Positions 44,985 through 54,267 are shown, counted from the stretch's first letter. The stretch is DNA of 64,000 bases from Frateuria_A sp035695185 (GCF_035695185.1 NZ_DASSES010000206.1:10064-74063), one strand, 5' to 3'. Made by a program: numbers and translations. The notes: generated by a model from the sequence alone, not told the origin.

Positions 44985-45445
44985 TTGCAGCGAGCGCAGT
45001 CGGGTCGGTTTTGCCGCGTCCGGCGGTGGGCCCGGGCGGGCGTGCGGAGGTGGAAGAGGGGCAGCACTCCGGCTGGCGAATGGGGCGCGGGTTTCGCTTG
45101 CCATCGGCATGGTGGCCGGGAATCGCGCGCATCCGCGGCGCACTGGGCGACACCATCCCCTCTTCCAGGGACCTTTATGGCACTCCCGGGGCAGGTGGAT
45201 ATTGATTTCGATCAACCCGTGTCGAGCGGCCACGCAGGGCCGCCGGCATCGACACGGCAAAGGCTGGAAGCCACGCTTCGCTCCCGGCACGCGCGGTCCT
45301 CCTGGCCGGGCGGGAGAAAAGGAAGCTGTAGGCGCCTGGCCGATCCTTCGACCTTGCGGTCGCAAGGCGTAGTCATCGGCCGACAGACAGGCACCCCGGG
45401 CCGCGGCAAGCTCGGCTTTGGTAACCCACCAGCCCCGGAGCCGCC
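44985..45445. other. Intergenic gap, 461 bp, with an FNR box and a hairpin but no gene
   Basis: No convincing gene is present. It holds the FNR-like palindrome at 45202-45215 and a 7-bp inverted repeat CCTTGCG-GT-CGCAAGG at 45352-45367. The ORFs here are compositional shadows. Confidence 0.5.
45202..45215. promoter_or_regulatory. Perfect FNR box TTGATTTCGATCAA
   Basis: TTGAT-TTCG-ATCAA is the textbook FNR/Anr/Dnr consensus, the best copy in the window. The next gene downstream is the LprI-like lipoprotein, 231 bases away, which is longer than usual; a closer unannotated transcript start is possible. Confidence 0.65.
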
Positions 45446-45889
45446 ATGAACCGCATCAGGATGACCATCGTCGCATTCGCCCTCGTCGCCTGCAGCTCTG
45501 CGGCAGGCGCGGTCGAGCGCCCCAGCAGCCGCATCCGCCGCGATGCGCCCAAGGGGATCACCGAGGCGTTCTATTCGTGCATCGACAAGGCCCGGTTCAA
45601 CGAGATCGACGAGGCCTACTGCACGACGCAGGAGCGGGAGCGGCAGGATCACCGGCTCAACGCCAGCTATCGAGCTCTGTTGCACAAGCTCGACGGAGAT
45701 AAGAGGAAGAGCGCGATCGAGGCAGAGCGCGCCTGGCTCAAGTTGCAAGGCAAGACAGCCGAACTCGAAGGCTCCCTCTATGGAAGTGAGCTCATCGGCA
45801 ACCTGCAGGTGACGCAAAACGAGACCTTCGCCATCTGCCAGCGAGCCAACCAGCTGGACGAGTACCTCGCCCTTGCCAGTGACCTCTAG
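45446..45889 (+). CDS. LprI-like (DUF1311) lipoprotein, candidate lysozyme-inhibitor/immunity protein
   Basis: 147 residues. A lipoprotein signal ends LVAC with the lipobox Cys at 16. The mature part follows the DUF1311/LprI layout: YSCIDKAR, DEAYCTTQERERQDHRLNA, YRALLHKLDGDKRKSAI and EAERAWLKLQ. DUF1311 proteins include LprI, reported to inhibit lysozyme. It lies 47 bp before a XVIPCD effector whose N terminus looks lysozyme-like, as expected for an X-Tfi immunity lipoprotein that guards the periplasm. Inference from context, not proven. Confidence 0.85.
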   Translation: MNRIRMTIVAFALVACSSAAGAVERPSSRIRRDAPKGITEAFYSCIDKARFNEIDEAYCTTQERERQDHRLNASYRALLHKLDGDKRKSAIEAERAWLKLQGKTAELEGSLYGSELIGNLQVTQNETFAICQRANQLDEYLALASDL

Positions 45890-45936
45890 CGCCAAGGCTC
45901 ATCCTTGAAAACCCCATCCGTTAAGGGAGGAACGGT

Positions 45937-47460
45937 ATGCCAGGACCGGATTCGCACGACTTGGACGCCCTCGCCGGCGCCATGTATTTCATCGTGGGCC
46001 GCGCCACCGAGGGAGGGCCCTCGCCCTACCATCTGACCATTGCCGGCATCACCCTGGAAGGGTTGGAACCCAACTGGGGCAAGGTGGAGAAGGTTGCGGC
46101 CGATAGTGGCTACTCGATCGGGGCCATCCAGGTCGACCTTGGGAAGCGCGGGACATGGCCACTAGGCGCAACAAGAAGCATGCCCTTGGAGCCTGGTCAG
46201 GTCACATACGTGGATGGTCTTATCGCGCAGGCAGCGCAGTACGCTGAAAAACATCACCTTGCTTTCCCCGGTGACAAGGCGAAGCTCCGCGACCAATTGC
46301 TTACTCACGGTGATGGCAAGAACAACCGGAGCAAGCTGGATTTCATTGAGCCTGATGTGCGTGACACATTCAACGCATGGGCAAAATCGGAAGGCGGTCA
46401 AAAATGGATTCATAGCAATATCGACTACCCGCAAATTCGCAGTGCAACCCAACAAGCGTTGGACATGTTGGACGCCGTCGGCAAAAACGTCTCCGAAAAC
46501 CACCGTTTGGAAGCCGTTGCCGTCCTGATGAAAACCGCAAACCAAAGGCCGGCTGAACTGGCTCGATTCCGCGACGTCCTGTCCCATGGCGGCAATTACG
46601 ACGACATGCTGGCCGCGGCCGAGGAAATCGCGCGTCACAACAAGAGCTACGCCGGCGTCGAGGCCGCGACCTCCGCGGGACGGTACCTGGAGGCCTACAG
46701 CGACGCCACGAAAACCGCCGCGCTTGATCGCGCCCAGGCCAAGGTGGGGAGTGTCGACTTCAATCCCGCCACCTTCGCAGTGGACCAGGACTTGCAGGAG
46801 GCGTTGAGAGCCATAGGTCAGGGGCCCGCGATCCACGTCCTTCGCAAAGGCTCCCATGGCGACGGGGTCGTTGCCCTCCAGACCAACCTGGCCAGGCTTG
46901 GCATCACCGATGCGCACGGCCGCGGGTTGCAACCCGATGGCGCCTTCGGCGCGAGCACGCGGGAAGCGGTCGTGGCCTTCCAGCGGGCGCATAGATTGAA
47001 AGGCGACGGCCTCGCGGGGCCGCGGACGCTCGAAACGCTGGATGAAGCCATACGGCAGCAAGGCGTGAGCCTCGCGGATCGCCGTCATCCGGGACACGCG
47101 CTTTTCTGCCAGGCACTGGAGCAGGTTCACCTCATCGACGCGAAGTGCGGCCGCACGCCCGACGAGCTGTCGAACAACCTTGCCGGCGCGCTGGTCACCG
47201 CTGCACGGGGGCGTGGTCTGGCCGGCATCGACCATGTGGTGCTGGGGGAGAACGCGACGCGCGCCTTTGCCGTGCAAGGGGAGCTCGATTCACCGTTCCG
47301 GCAAGTTGCCGGCGTCGACATCCTCCAGGCCGTTGCAAAGCCGCTGGCACAAAGCAGCGCCAAGTTCCATGCGTCCGCGCAACCGGTCGGCCCCCACCCG
47401 GAGGGATTGCAGCATCAGCACGTCGCGTTACCGGCACCCGCCCAGGCCATCCGCCACTGA
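45937..47460 (+). CDS. X-T4SS effector: lysozyme-like/peptidoglycan-binding protein with C-terminal XVIPCD
   Basis: 507 residues, modular. The N-terminal region (1-290) looks like a lysozyme-fold hydrolase, with ATEGG (Glu25) and SGYSIGAIQVDLG (59-69) echoing the ES..SxGxxQ signature of lytic enzymes. Residues about 301-366 form a PG_binding_1 domain (LRKGSHGDGVVALQ, PDGAFGASTREAVVAFQRAH). Residues about 380-475 match the XVIPCD (Xanthomonadales VirD4-interacting domain): HPGHALFCQALEQVHLID, GRGLAGIDHVVLGE and RAFAVQGELDSPF. Such effectors are injected into rival bacteria by the type IV system. The N-terminal half is lower in GC than the C-terminal half, fitting modular recombination. Start ATG 45937 follows GGGAGGAACGGT. 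No T4SS genes in this window. Confidence 0.9.
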   Translation: MPGPDSHDLDALAGAMYFIVGRATEGGPSPYHLTIAGITLEGLEPNWGKVEKVAADSGYSIGAIQVDLGKRGTWPLGATRSMPLEPGQVTYVDGLIAQAAQYAEKHHLAFPGDKAKLRDQLLTHGDGKNNRSKLDFIEPDVRDTFNAWAKSEGGQKWIHSNIDYPQIRSATQQALDMLDAVGKNVSENHRLEAVAVLMKTANQRPAELARFRDVLSHGGNYDDMLAAAEEIARHNKSYAGVEAATSAGRYLEAYSDATKTAALDRAQAKVGSVDFNPATFAVDQDLQEALRAIGQGPAIHVLRKGSHGDGVVALQTNLARLGITDAHGRGLQPDGAFGASTREAVVAFQRAHRLKGDGLAGPRTLETLDEAIRQQGVSLADRRHPGHALFCQALEQVHLIDAKCGRTPDELSNNLAGALVTAARGRGLAGIDHVVLGENATRAFAVQGELDSPFRQVAGVDILQAVAKPLAQSSAKFHASAQPVGPHPEGLQHQHVALPAPAQAIRH

Positions 47461-47534
47461 GCAACTCCCGGCACCAGGGGGGTGAAGCCGCGAGTGCATG
47501 AGGTGAAGCGGGGCGCACGCGATCGGCCTGGCCG

Positions 47535-47960
47535 CTAGCCAGTCTCCGCCTGGCGCTTCAGCGCCTGGGCCTCGGCCTGAAGATAACGGCGCGTGGTGCG
47601 GCCGAACATCCTGCCCAGCAATGCGCCGAGCACGCCCTCGAACCGGAAGCGCAGGCGAATCTGGACCGCCTGTCCGTCGAGAGGCGTCACGGCATGGTCC
47701 GCAACCATCGTCATGCCGGGCGAGCGGGCCTGCCACTGGAAGTGCGTTCCGGACTGGAATTCGGTCACTGTCCACACCGCGGGGCGGAGCTTCGGTTGTT
47801 CCACCCGGTAGCGTCTGCCGATCGCCAGCGGGCCGCCATCGAGGGCATCGACAAGGGTTACCGTCGGCAGCCAGCGCGGCCAGGACTCGACGTCTGCGAG
47901 CAAGGTCCAGACGCGCTGGGCGGCCGCCGCTATCCCGGCAGTGACTTCGAATTCGACCAT
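47535..47960 (-). CDS. SRPBCC-family (START-like) protein
   Basis: 141 residues with the START/PYP-like fold: FEVTAGIAAAAQRVWTLLADVESWPRWLPTV and WTVTEFQSGTHFQWQ, with a C-terminal helix (RTTRRYLQAEAQALKRQ). It may bind a hydrophobic ligand or act as an aromatase/cyclase-like protein; substrate unknown. ATG 47960 is 133 bp from the divergent M61 peptidase and the only start giving the usual N terminus. Confidence 0.85.
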   Translation of the reverse strand: MVEFEVTAGIAAAAQRVWTLLADVESWPRWLPTVTLVDALDGGPLAIGRRYRVEQPKLRPAVWTVTEFQSGTHFQWQARSPGMTMVADHAVTPLDGQAVQIRLRFRFEGVLGALLGRMFGRTTRRYLQAEAQALKRQAETG

Positions 47961-48092
47961 CTCCCTTCTCCTCGGTCCGAACGCCAAGCTGCGGAGAATA
48001 TGCCGCCGCGGGCACAACCTTGCCGGGCAGGAGTCTCCCCTGACTTTTGCTGTAACTTGCGAGGCTTGTCCATGTGCCTGTCGGAGGTTTTC

Positions 48093-50048
48093 ATGTCCCG
48101 TGCCGTTTCCGCTGGTTTGCCGATCGCCTTGCGCGGCCGCCCATGGCGTCTCGCCCTGGCGGTGTCGATGGCCCTCGCGGCGGGCGTTGCGTGTGCCCAG
48201 GCCCCGGGGAAGTCCCGTGTGCCACCCCCGCAGGACACGCCCTATCCGGGCACGGTCGCCATCCACGTGGATGCAAGCGACACGCGGCAGGGCATCTTCC
48301 GGGTGCACGAGACCCTGCCGGTGACGGCCGGTGCGTTGACCCTGCTGTACCCGGAGTGGATCCCCGGCGACCATTCGCCGAGCGGTCCGGTGGCCATGCT
48401 TGCCGGCCTGAAGCTCAGCGCCAACGGCCGGCCGCTCAAGTGGATGCGCGACGAGTACGACGTGTATGCATTCCACCTGGACGTGCCGGCGGGCGTGTCC
48501 ACCATCGACGCGGACTTCCAGTACCTCTCCAGCCGCGACGGCGGCTACGAGATGACCGACCGCATGCTGGACCTGGAATGGAACAAGATGGCGCTGTATC
48601 CGGCCGGCCATTTCTCGCGCGGTATCACCTTCGCGCCGAGCGTGACGCTGCCGCACGGATGGCAGTTCGGCAGCGCGCTGGAAACCGCGTCGAGCAAGGG
48701 CGACACCACCCTCTTCAAGCCGGTGCCCTTCAACACGCTGGTCGATTCGCCGATCTACGCGGGGCAGTACTTCAAGCGCGTCGACCTGACGCCGGCCGGC
48801 GGAGCGCCGGTGCACCTGGACGTCGTCGCCGACGCGCCGAAGTACCTGGCGATGACCCCCGGGCAGCTGCAGGCGCATCGCGCGCTGGTGGCCGAGGCGG
48901 TGACGCTGTTCGGGTCCCACCACTACGACCACTACGACTTCCTGTTTTCGCTCTCGGACCAGCTGGGCGGCAACGGGCTGGAGCACCACCAGTCGAGCGA
49001 GGACGGGCTGGGCGCCGACTACTTCACCGCCTGGAAAGAGGATGCGCCCGGACGCGACCTGCTCGCGCACGAGTTCACCCATTCGTGGAACGGCAAGTTC
49101 CGCCGTCCGGCGGACCTGTGGACGCCGAATTTCAACGTGCCCATGGGCGACTCGCTGCTCTGGGTGTACGAAGGACAGACCCAGTACTGGGGCTACGTGC
49201 TGACCGCTCGCTCGGGCCTGTGGACCCCGGAGCAGTTCCGCGATGCGCTGGCCATGACGGCCGCCAACTACGATCGCAACCGCGAGGGTTTCCAGTGGCG
49301 CACGCTGGAAGACACCACCAACGACCCGACCGCAGCCCATCGCTCGGGCCTGCCTTACCGCAGCTGGCAGATGAGCGAGGAGTACTACAGCGCCGGCCAG
49401 ATGCTGTGGCTGGAGGTGGACGCCAAGCTGCGTGCCCTCAGCCACGGCAGGAAGTCGCTGGACGACTTCGCCCGTGCCTTCTTCGGCGTCGACAACGGCA
49501 GCTTCGTCACCAAAACCTACACCTTCGAGGACGTCGTGACAGCGTTGAACGGCGTGGTGCCCTACGGCTGGGCCGCCTTCCTGCACGCGCACGTCGACAC
49601 GCTCGATCCGCCGCTGCTCGACGGCCTGCAGGGCACCGGCTGGAAGCTCGTCTACACCGACCAGCCGAGCGCCTACGAAGAGCAGTACGACAGCCGGCCG
49701 GAGTCGCCACGGCACATCTTCAATTTCGCCTGGTCGATCGGCCTGACGCTGGACGACCACGGGCAGGTCAACGACGTGCGCTGGGACGGGCCGGCCTTCA
49801 AGGCCGGCGTCAGCACCGGTGCCATGCTGGTGGCGGTGAACGGGCAGGACTATTCGACCGACGTGCTGAAGCGCGCGATCACCGCCGCCAAGAACGGCAA
49901 GGCGCCGATCGAGCTGCTGCTCAAGTTCCAGGGGGGCTACCGTACCGTGCCGGTGGATTACCACGGCGGCCTGCAATATCCGCACCTCGTCCGGGTCAAG
50001 GGCACGCCCGATTACCTGAGCGAGATCATCGCGCCGCACAACCGCTGA
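48093..50048 (+). CDS. M61-family metallopeptidase, exported
   Basis: 651 residues. Signal peptide (LALAVSMALAAGVACAQA), then an N-terminal beta domain. The zinc motif HEFTHSWNGKFRRP (His326) has the third ligand Glu in LWVYEGQTQYWG. A C-terminal PDZ domain follows (WDGPAFKAGVSTGAMLVAVN). It should act as a glycyl-like aminopeptidase in the periplasm. ATG 48093 follows GGAGG at five bases and was preferred to an in-frame ATG at 48072. Divergent from the SRPBCC gene. Confidence 0.93.
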   Translation: MSRAVSAGLPIALRGRPWRLALAVSMALAAGVACAQAPGKSRVPPPQDTPYPGTVAIHVDASDTRQGIFRVHETLPVTAGALTLLYPEWIPGDHSPSGPVAMLAGLKLSANGRPLKWMRDEYDVYAFHLDVPAGVSTIDADFQYLSSRDGGYEMTDRMLDLEWNKMALYPAGHFSRGITFAPSVTLPHGWQFGSALETASSKGDTTLFKPVPFNTLVDSPIYAGQYFKRVDLTPAGGAPVHLDVVADAPKYLAMTPGQLQAHRALVAEAVTLFGSHHYDHYDFLFSLSDQLGGNGLEHHQSSEDGLGADYFTAWKEDAPGRDLLAHEFTHSWNGKFRRPADLWTPNFNVPMGDSLLWVYEGQTQYWGYVLTARSGLWTPEQFRDALAMTAANYDRNREGFQWRTLEDTTNDPTAAHRSGLPYRSWQMSEEYYSAGQMLWLEVDAKLRALSHGRKSLDDFARAFFGVDNGSFVTKTYTFEDVVTALNGVVPYGWAAFLHAHVDTLDPPLLDGLQGTGWKLVYTDQPSAYEEQYDSRPESPRHIFNFAWSIGLTLDDHGQVNDVRWDGPAFKAGVSTGAMLVAVNGQDYSTDVLKRAITAAKNGKAPIELLLKFQGGYRTVPVDYHGGLQYPHLVRVKGTPDYLSEIIAPHNR

Positions 50049-50202
50049 CTCGTCCGTCGGCTGCTGCCGGGCCCGCCGTGCAATGGCCTGCCGGAGGGCA
50101 GGCCCGTGCCCGGCGGCAAACGACTCGGCCGTCCGCCCATCCGTCGACACCGCCCGGCCCGCCTTCAACACGGCATAACCCGCGGCGGCCCATGCTGCGG
50201 CC

Positions 50203-51413
50203 ATGCTGGATCGGCGGGCATTCCTCAGGCGATGGAGCCGCATCGCGTTGGGTGCGGTCGGGGGCGTGCTCGTGCACCGCGTGCATGCGGGCAAGGCCCG
50301 GGGGCCGCCGCAGGGCGGCCGGCGCGAGCCGGTGACGCTGTTCCTCTGCGGCGCCGGGGTATCGACCAGATCCTGGCGCACCCTTCCGATCCGGTGCTGT
50401 ACGAAGGCCACGTGCACGATGCGCGCGGCTACGTCGCGCTGGCGGAGCGGGCGCACGGCCCGATACCGCGAAAGGTCGCGGCCGGCTACGTCTGGGGCGA
50501 GGCGCTGAAGCAGTGGCAGGCACGCCGGCCGGCGCTTCGCATCGTCAACCTGGAAACCAGCATTACCCGGCATGATCGTCCCTGGCCCAAGGGCATCAAC
50601 TACCGCATGAACCCGGCCAACGTCGGCGTGCTCACCGACGCCGGCATCGATTGCTGCACGCTGGCCAACAACCACGTGCTCGACTGGGGCTACGAGGGCC
50701 TGGCGCAGACCCTGGCGGTGCTGCGGGCGGCGAAGATCGCGGTTTGCGGGGCAGGCGAGCGGCTGGCCGCGGCGCAGGCGCCGTCGGTGCTGTCCTTGCC
50801 TGGCGGGCGTCGCCTGCTGGTGTTCGCGGCGGCCACCGGGGACGCCGGGGTGCCGCCGGACTGGGCCGCCGAAGCGACCCGTGCGGGCGTGTGGCGCCTG
50901 CCCGATCTGTCGGCGGCCACCGTGGCACTGGTCGCGGCCGAGGTGGCCCGGCACCGGCACACGGGCGACCTGGTGCTGTTCTCGCTGCACTGGGGCGGCA
51001 ACTGGGGCTATGAGATCGCGCCGGCGCAGCGGGCGTTCGCCCACGCGCTGATCGACGAAGCCGGCGTGCACCTGCTCTGCGGCCATTCCTCCCACCACCC
51101 CAGGGCGGCCGAGGTGCACCACGGCCATCTGGTGCTGTACGGCTGCGGCGACTTCCTCAACGACTACGAGGGCATCGGCGGGCACCAGGCGTTCCGCAGC
51201 GAGCTGGGGCTCATGTATTTCCCGCAGCTGGATACCTCGCACGGGCGGCTGTGCGAACTCGCCCTGGTGCCGACCTGCGTCCGTGGCTTCCGTGTCGGGC
51301 AGCCGGCACCGGAAGACCGACGCTGGCTGCTCGATGTCCTGCGCCGGGAATACGCCCGCATGGGCTGCGATGTGGCGGAGAGGCCCGATGGCAGTTGGGC
51401 ACTGGTCTGGTGA
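50203..51413 (+). pseudogene. CapA-family protein, disrupted by a small deletion
   Basis: A CapA/PgsA-type metallophosphatase-like protein. The N terminus starts at ATG 50203 with a Tat-like signal (LDRRAFLRRWSRIALGAV) and reads normally to VTLFLCG near 50350. The frame then breaks where relatives have the metal motif GDVMTGRGIDQ: the bases for DVMTG are missing and the remaining CGG-GGTATCGAC is out of frame. The rest of CapA (RGIDQILAHPSDPVLYEGHV, NLETSITR, CTLANNHVLDWG, LFSLHWGGNWG, HLLCGHSSHHP) continues in the +1 frame to 51413. The loss of about 14 bases removes the conserved Asp, so even frameshift repair would not restore it; this looks like a true pseudogene. Confidence 0.85.
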
Positions 51414-51615
51414 CGGGTCAGCTGCGGTTATGCGAGGCAGCGCACAGTGCCGGTGTAGGAAAAGTCTGATCGAGGCGGCGCTTGGCAGTTCCTTCACAGG
51501 GGGCGACACAGGCTTCGTCCCTTTAGGCCGTCGACCTTCTGGACGGCAGTGCAGTGGTGTCCCCGGCCCCGGGTCTCCCTTGGACCTCGCGCCGATACGT
51601 ACCAGGAAACCATGA

Positions 51616-52521
51616 ATGACCAGCTTCATCGCACGCATAAAAAAAATAAGAAGAGCCATCGTCAAGCGCATGCCCGATCCGGTCTATTACCCCTACCGGT
51701 ATCTGCAGATCTACGGCAGGGTCGGAAGCCTCGCGCAACCCAGGCGCTACTCGGAAAAGATCTTCCACCGGATGCGCCACCCGCTGCCGGTCTTCACGCG
51801 GCTGGCGGACAAGGTGGCGGTTCGCGACTACATCGCGGACGTGGTCGGCGAGAAGTACCTGGTGCCGGCGTTCTTTTCCTGCGATCAGGTCACGCGCGAG
51901 ACCTTCAGCAGCCTGCCCGATGTCTTCGTGATGAAGGCGAACCACAGTGCGGGGCAGACGCGGATCGTCCTGGACAAGCGCAAGGAGGATCTGGACGCAC
52001 TCGCGGACCTGGCCAACGGATGGCTGAAGACCGATTTCTCGATCAGGCAGCGGGAAAAGCACTACGGGAAGATCCCGCGCCGGATCATCTTCGAAGAAGC
52101 GCTGCTCGGCCCCACGGGGGAGCCGCCCGACGACTACAAGTTCTGCGTGCTCAACCCGGGTGACGGGCAGGAGCCCTTCGTCTTCGTGCAGTATGTCCAC
52201 GACCGCTTCAAGAACGACATGACGCAGGACTTCTACCTGGCCGACTATTCGCCCGCGCCGTTTCGCTTCCGCGGCCTGAAGCCCAGCGGAAAGCCCTTGC
52301 CGCAGGTGGAGGGGTTGGAGGAGATGATGCGCATTGCGAGGAAGCTGGCCGAGCCGTTCGGCTTCCTGCGCGTGGACTGCTACTACTACGGAGGCAGGGT
52401 CTACGTTGGCGAACTCACGTTCACGCCGGGCGCCGGCATGTATGCCCTGTCGCCTCCGCACTGGGATGTGATGCTCGGCGCCAAGTTCCGCTGGCCCGAG
52501 ACCGCCGGGCAGGGCGGGTGA
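51616..52521 (+). CDS. ATP-grasp (TupA-like) protein
   Basis: 301 residues of the TupA-like ATP-grasp family: MTSFIARIKKIRRAIV, then RYSEKIFHRMRHPLPV and DKVAVRDYIADVVGEKYLVP. The ATP-grasp strands show LPDVFVMKANHSAGQTRIV and FIIEEALLG-like RRIIFEEALLGPTGEPP, with FGFLRVDCYYYGGRVYVGELTFTPGAGM near the end. TupA-like enzymes are proposed to make amide links in surface polysaccharides (for example teichuronopeptide). Exact role here unknown; it follows the broken CapA gene. A poly-A tract just after ATG (AAAAAAAATAAG-type near 51635) is notable. Confidence 0.88.
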   Translation: MTSFIARIKKIRRAIVKRMPDPVYYPYRYLQIYGRVGSLAQPRRYSEKIFHRMRHPLPVFTRLADKVAVRDYIADVVGEKYLVPAFFSCDQVTRETFSSLPDVFVMKANHSAGQTRIVLDKRKEDLDALADLANGWLKTDFSIRQREKHYGKIPRRIIFEEALLGPTGEPPDDYKFCVLNPGDGQEPFVFVQYVHDRFKNDMTQDFYLADYSPAPFRFRGLKPSGKPLPQVEGLEEMMRIARKLAEPFGFLRVDCYYYGGRVYVGELTFTPGAGMYALSPPHWDVMLGAKFRWPETAGQGG

Positions 52522-52553
52522 TCGCCCGCGGGCGGACAGGGAGGCAACCCGCG

Positions 52554-52583
52554 AAAAAAAAGGAGGCGGCAGGTGCCGCCTCC
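52554..52583 (-). terminator. Strong Rho-independent terminator for the S8 protease
   Basis: GGAGGCGGCA-GG-TGCCGCCTCC is a 10-bp stem (52562-52583). On the minus strand it is followed by eight T (A8 at 52554-52561 on the plus strand). This is a textbook intrinsic terminator, 24 bases beyond the protease stop. Confidence 0.9.
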
Positions 52584-52606
52584 CTCGCTCCGGCTCCGTC
52601 GCCCGG

Positions 52607-54267
52607 TCAGCGGCCGTTCCCATGGCCCGTGCCGGACCCGGTCGTGCCGCCGGCGCTGCCGGCCGTGCTGCTCACCGCCGCCCGTACCGCGGCATTGGCA
52701 TCCAGGATGCCGGCCCCGATCGAGGTCCGCCGCGACGGCTTGATGCTCGGCGCGTAGGCGGTGCTCTGCAGGATGCTCAGCACTGCGCTGGGCGAGAGCA
52801 GCGGCTGGCCGGAGGCCAGGCGCGCGCTCTGCATCAGCGCGACCGCACCGGCGACATGCGGTGTGGCCTGCGAGGTGCCGGCATAGCCGCCATAGGTGCT
52901 GTCGTTCGGCACCGGCGTGGTGGTGCCGCTGTTGAGCGCCTGCCAGATGAAGCCGTCGTTGGACTGCGTGCCGCTGCTGGCGTCGTTCTCGTAGATGCCG
53001 CCACCCGGCGCGGCCAGTTCCACGGCCGAGCCGTAGTTCGAGTAGAACGCACGGCGACTGGTGATGCCGGTCGCGGCGACGGTGATCACGCCCGGGCAGC
53101 TCGCCGGCGAGAAGCGGGAGGCGTCGGCGTTGGAGTTGCCCGCCGCCACCACGACCACGGCGCCCAGGCTGTTGGCCTGGGCCACGGCCAGGCCCTCGGG
53201 GTCGGTCGCGCTGCAGCTGCCCGAGCCGCCCAGGCTCATGTTGATGACCTGCGCCGGGTGGGTGTTGTCGGGCACACCGTCGACGTGGCCACCCGCCGCC
53301 CAGACGATGGCGTCGCTGATGTCACTGTCGTAGCCGCCGCAGTGGCCCAGCACGCGCACCGGCAGGACCTTGGCGCTATAGGCGATGCCCGCCATGCCCT
53401 GGCTGTTGTTGGTCAGCTCCGCGCCGGCCGTGCTGGCGACGTGGGTGCCGTGCCAGGAGCTGTCCTCCGGCGGATTGCTCGAGTCGGTGCACGCGGAAAG
53501 GTAGGGTTCGGTGGTGGTCAGTCACCCAGGTCCCACCCACCCGGCGCACGACCGTCAGTCGCGCGGCCGGAGACCATCGAGTCGGTGATGAAGTCGTAGC
53601 CGGCATCGGCCAGGGACGTGTCCACGTCCACGTGGCGGGTGATACCGGTGTCGAGCACCGCGATCGTGATGCCGGTGCCATCGGCAACGTCCCACGCATT
53701 GTCGACATTGCTGCCGCCGTTGTTGGCATCTCCGAACGCGGTGGTCGATCCGTCGGCCGCCTTCAGGTCCCACTGGTAGTTGCCGTAGTAGGTGTCGCTC
53801 GGCGTGAAGGTGGCCGGCTGCAGCGCCTTGGGCGCCGAGAAATCACGCACCGGATGGCGCAGCACGTCAGGGGCGACGCCCAGCACGGCCGGATCAGACG
53901 CGATCTGCTTGATCAGCGCGGCCGCCTCGGCCTTGTCCAGCTTGCGCGAGGTGCGCACCAGGTCCGAGCCGATGGCGAGCTTGCGCTGGTAGACGGCACG
54001 GGGCATCGCGCGTCCGGCGGCGGCCTGTGCCAGGCCGGCGCGGCTGATGGCGGCCTGGATGTTCTGCGCCGCAGCGGCATGGTCCGACCGCTCCGCGGTC
54101 CCCTGGCGATAGGTCACGATGAAACGGTCGTAGTGCCCGCCGTCCTTGAGCGAGCTGATGTTGTAGCGGGTCGTTGTCGGCGGCGTGCTGCCCGCGTTGG
54201 CCGAAAACGAGAGCGCGAGCGCGATGGAGGCGCCGAGCAGCGCCTTGACTCCGAAACGATGATGCAT
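52607..54267 (-). pseudogene. S8 (subtilisin-like) serine protease, frameshifted
   Basis: The product begins at ATG 54267 with a signal peptide (ALLGASIALALSFSANA) and an inhibitor-like propeptide. It reads on through the catalytic Asp motif IAVLDTGITRHVD to GGWDLGD, where a TGA appears at 53518. The paralog at 60040-61674 has GGWDLGDWTTTEPW at this point. One G is missing here (TG-ACC for TGG-ACC), so the rest, including the His motif and Ser motif GTSQATPHVAG, is in another frame down to 52607. Either a genuine frameshift or a sequence error. AGAGGAA precedes ATG 54267. Confidence 0.9.

Noticed and set aside
44985..45445. Small open frames in the gap before the LprI-like gene
   Set aside because: No ribosome site, no domain, and composition of shadows; only the FNR box and a hairpin are kept.
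50106..50202. Upstream extension of the CapA frame from 50106
   Set aside because: It is out of the CapA N-terminal frame; the real start is ATG 50203 with a Tat-like signal.
47535..51671. A 1378-codon minus-strand open frame
   Set aside because: It spans the SRPBCC, M61 and CapA genes in the wrong frame. Only the SRPBCC part at its end is a real protein; the rest lacks domains and reflects high GC.
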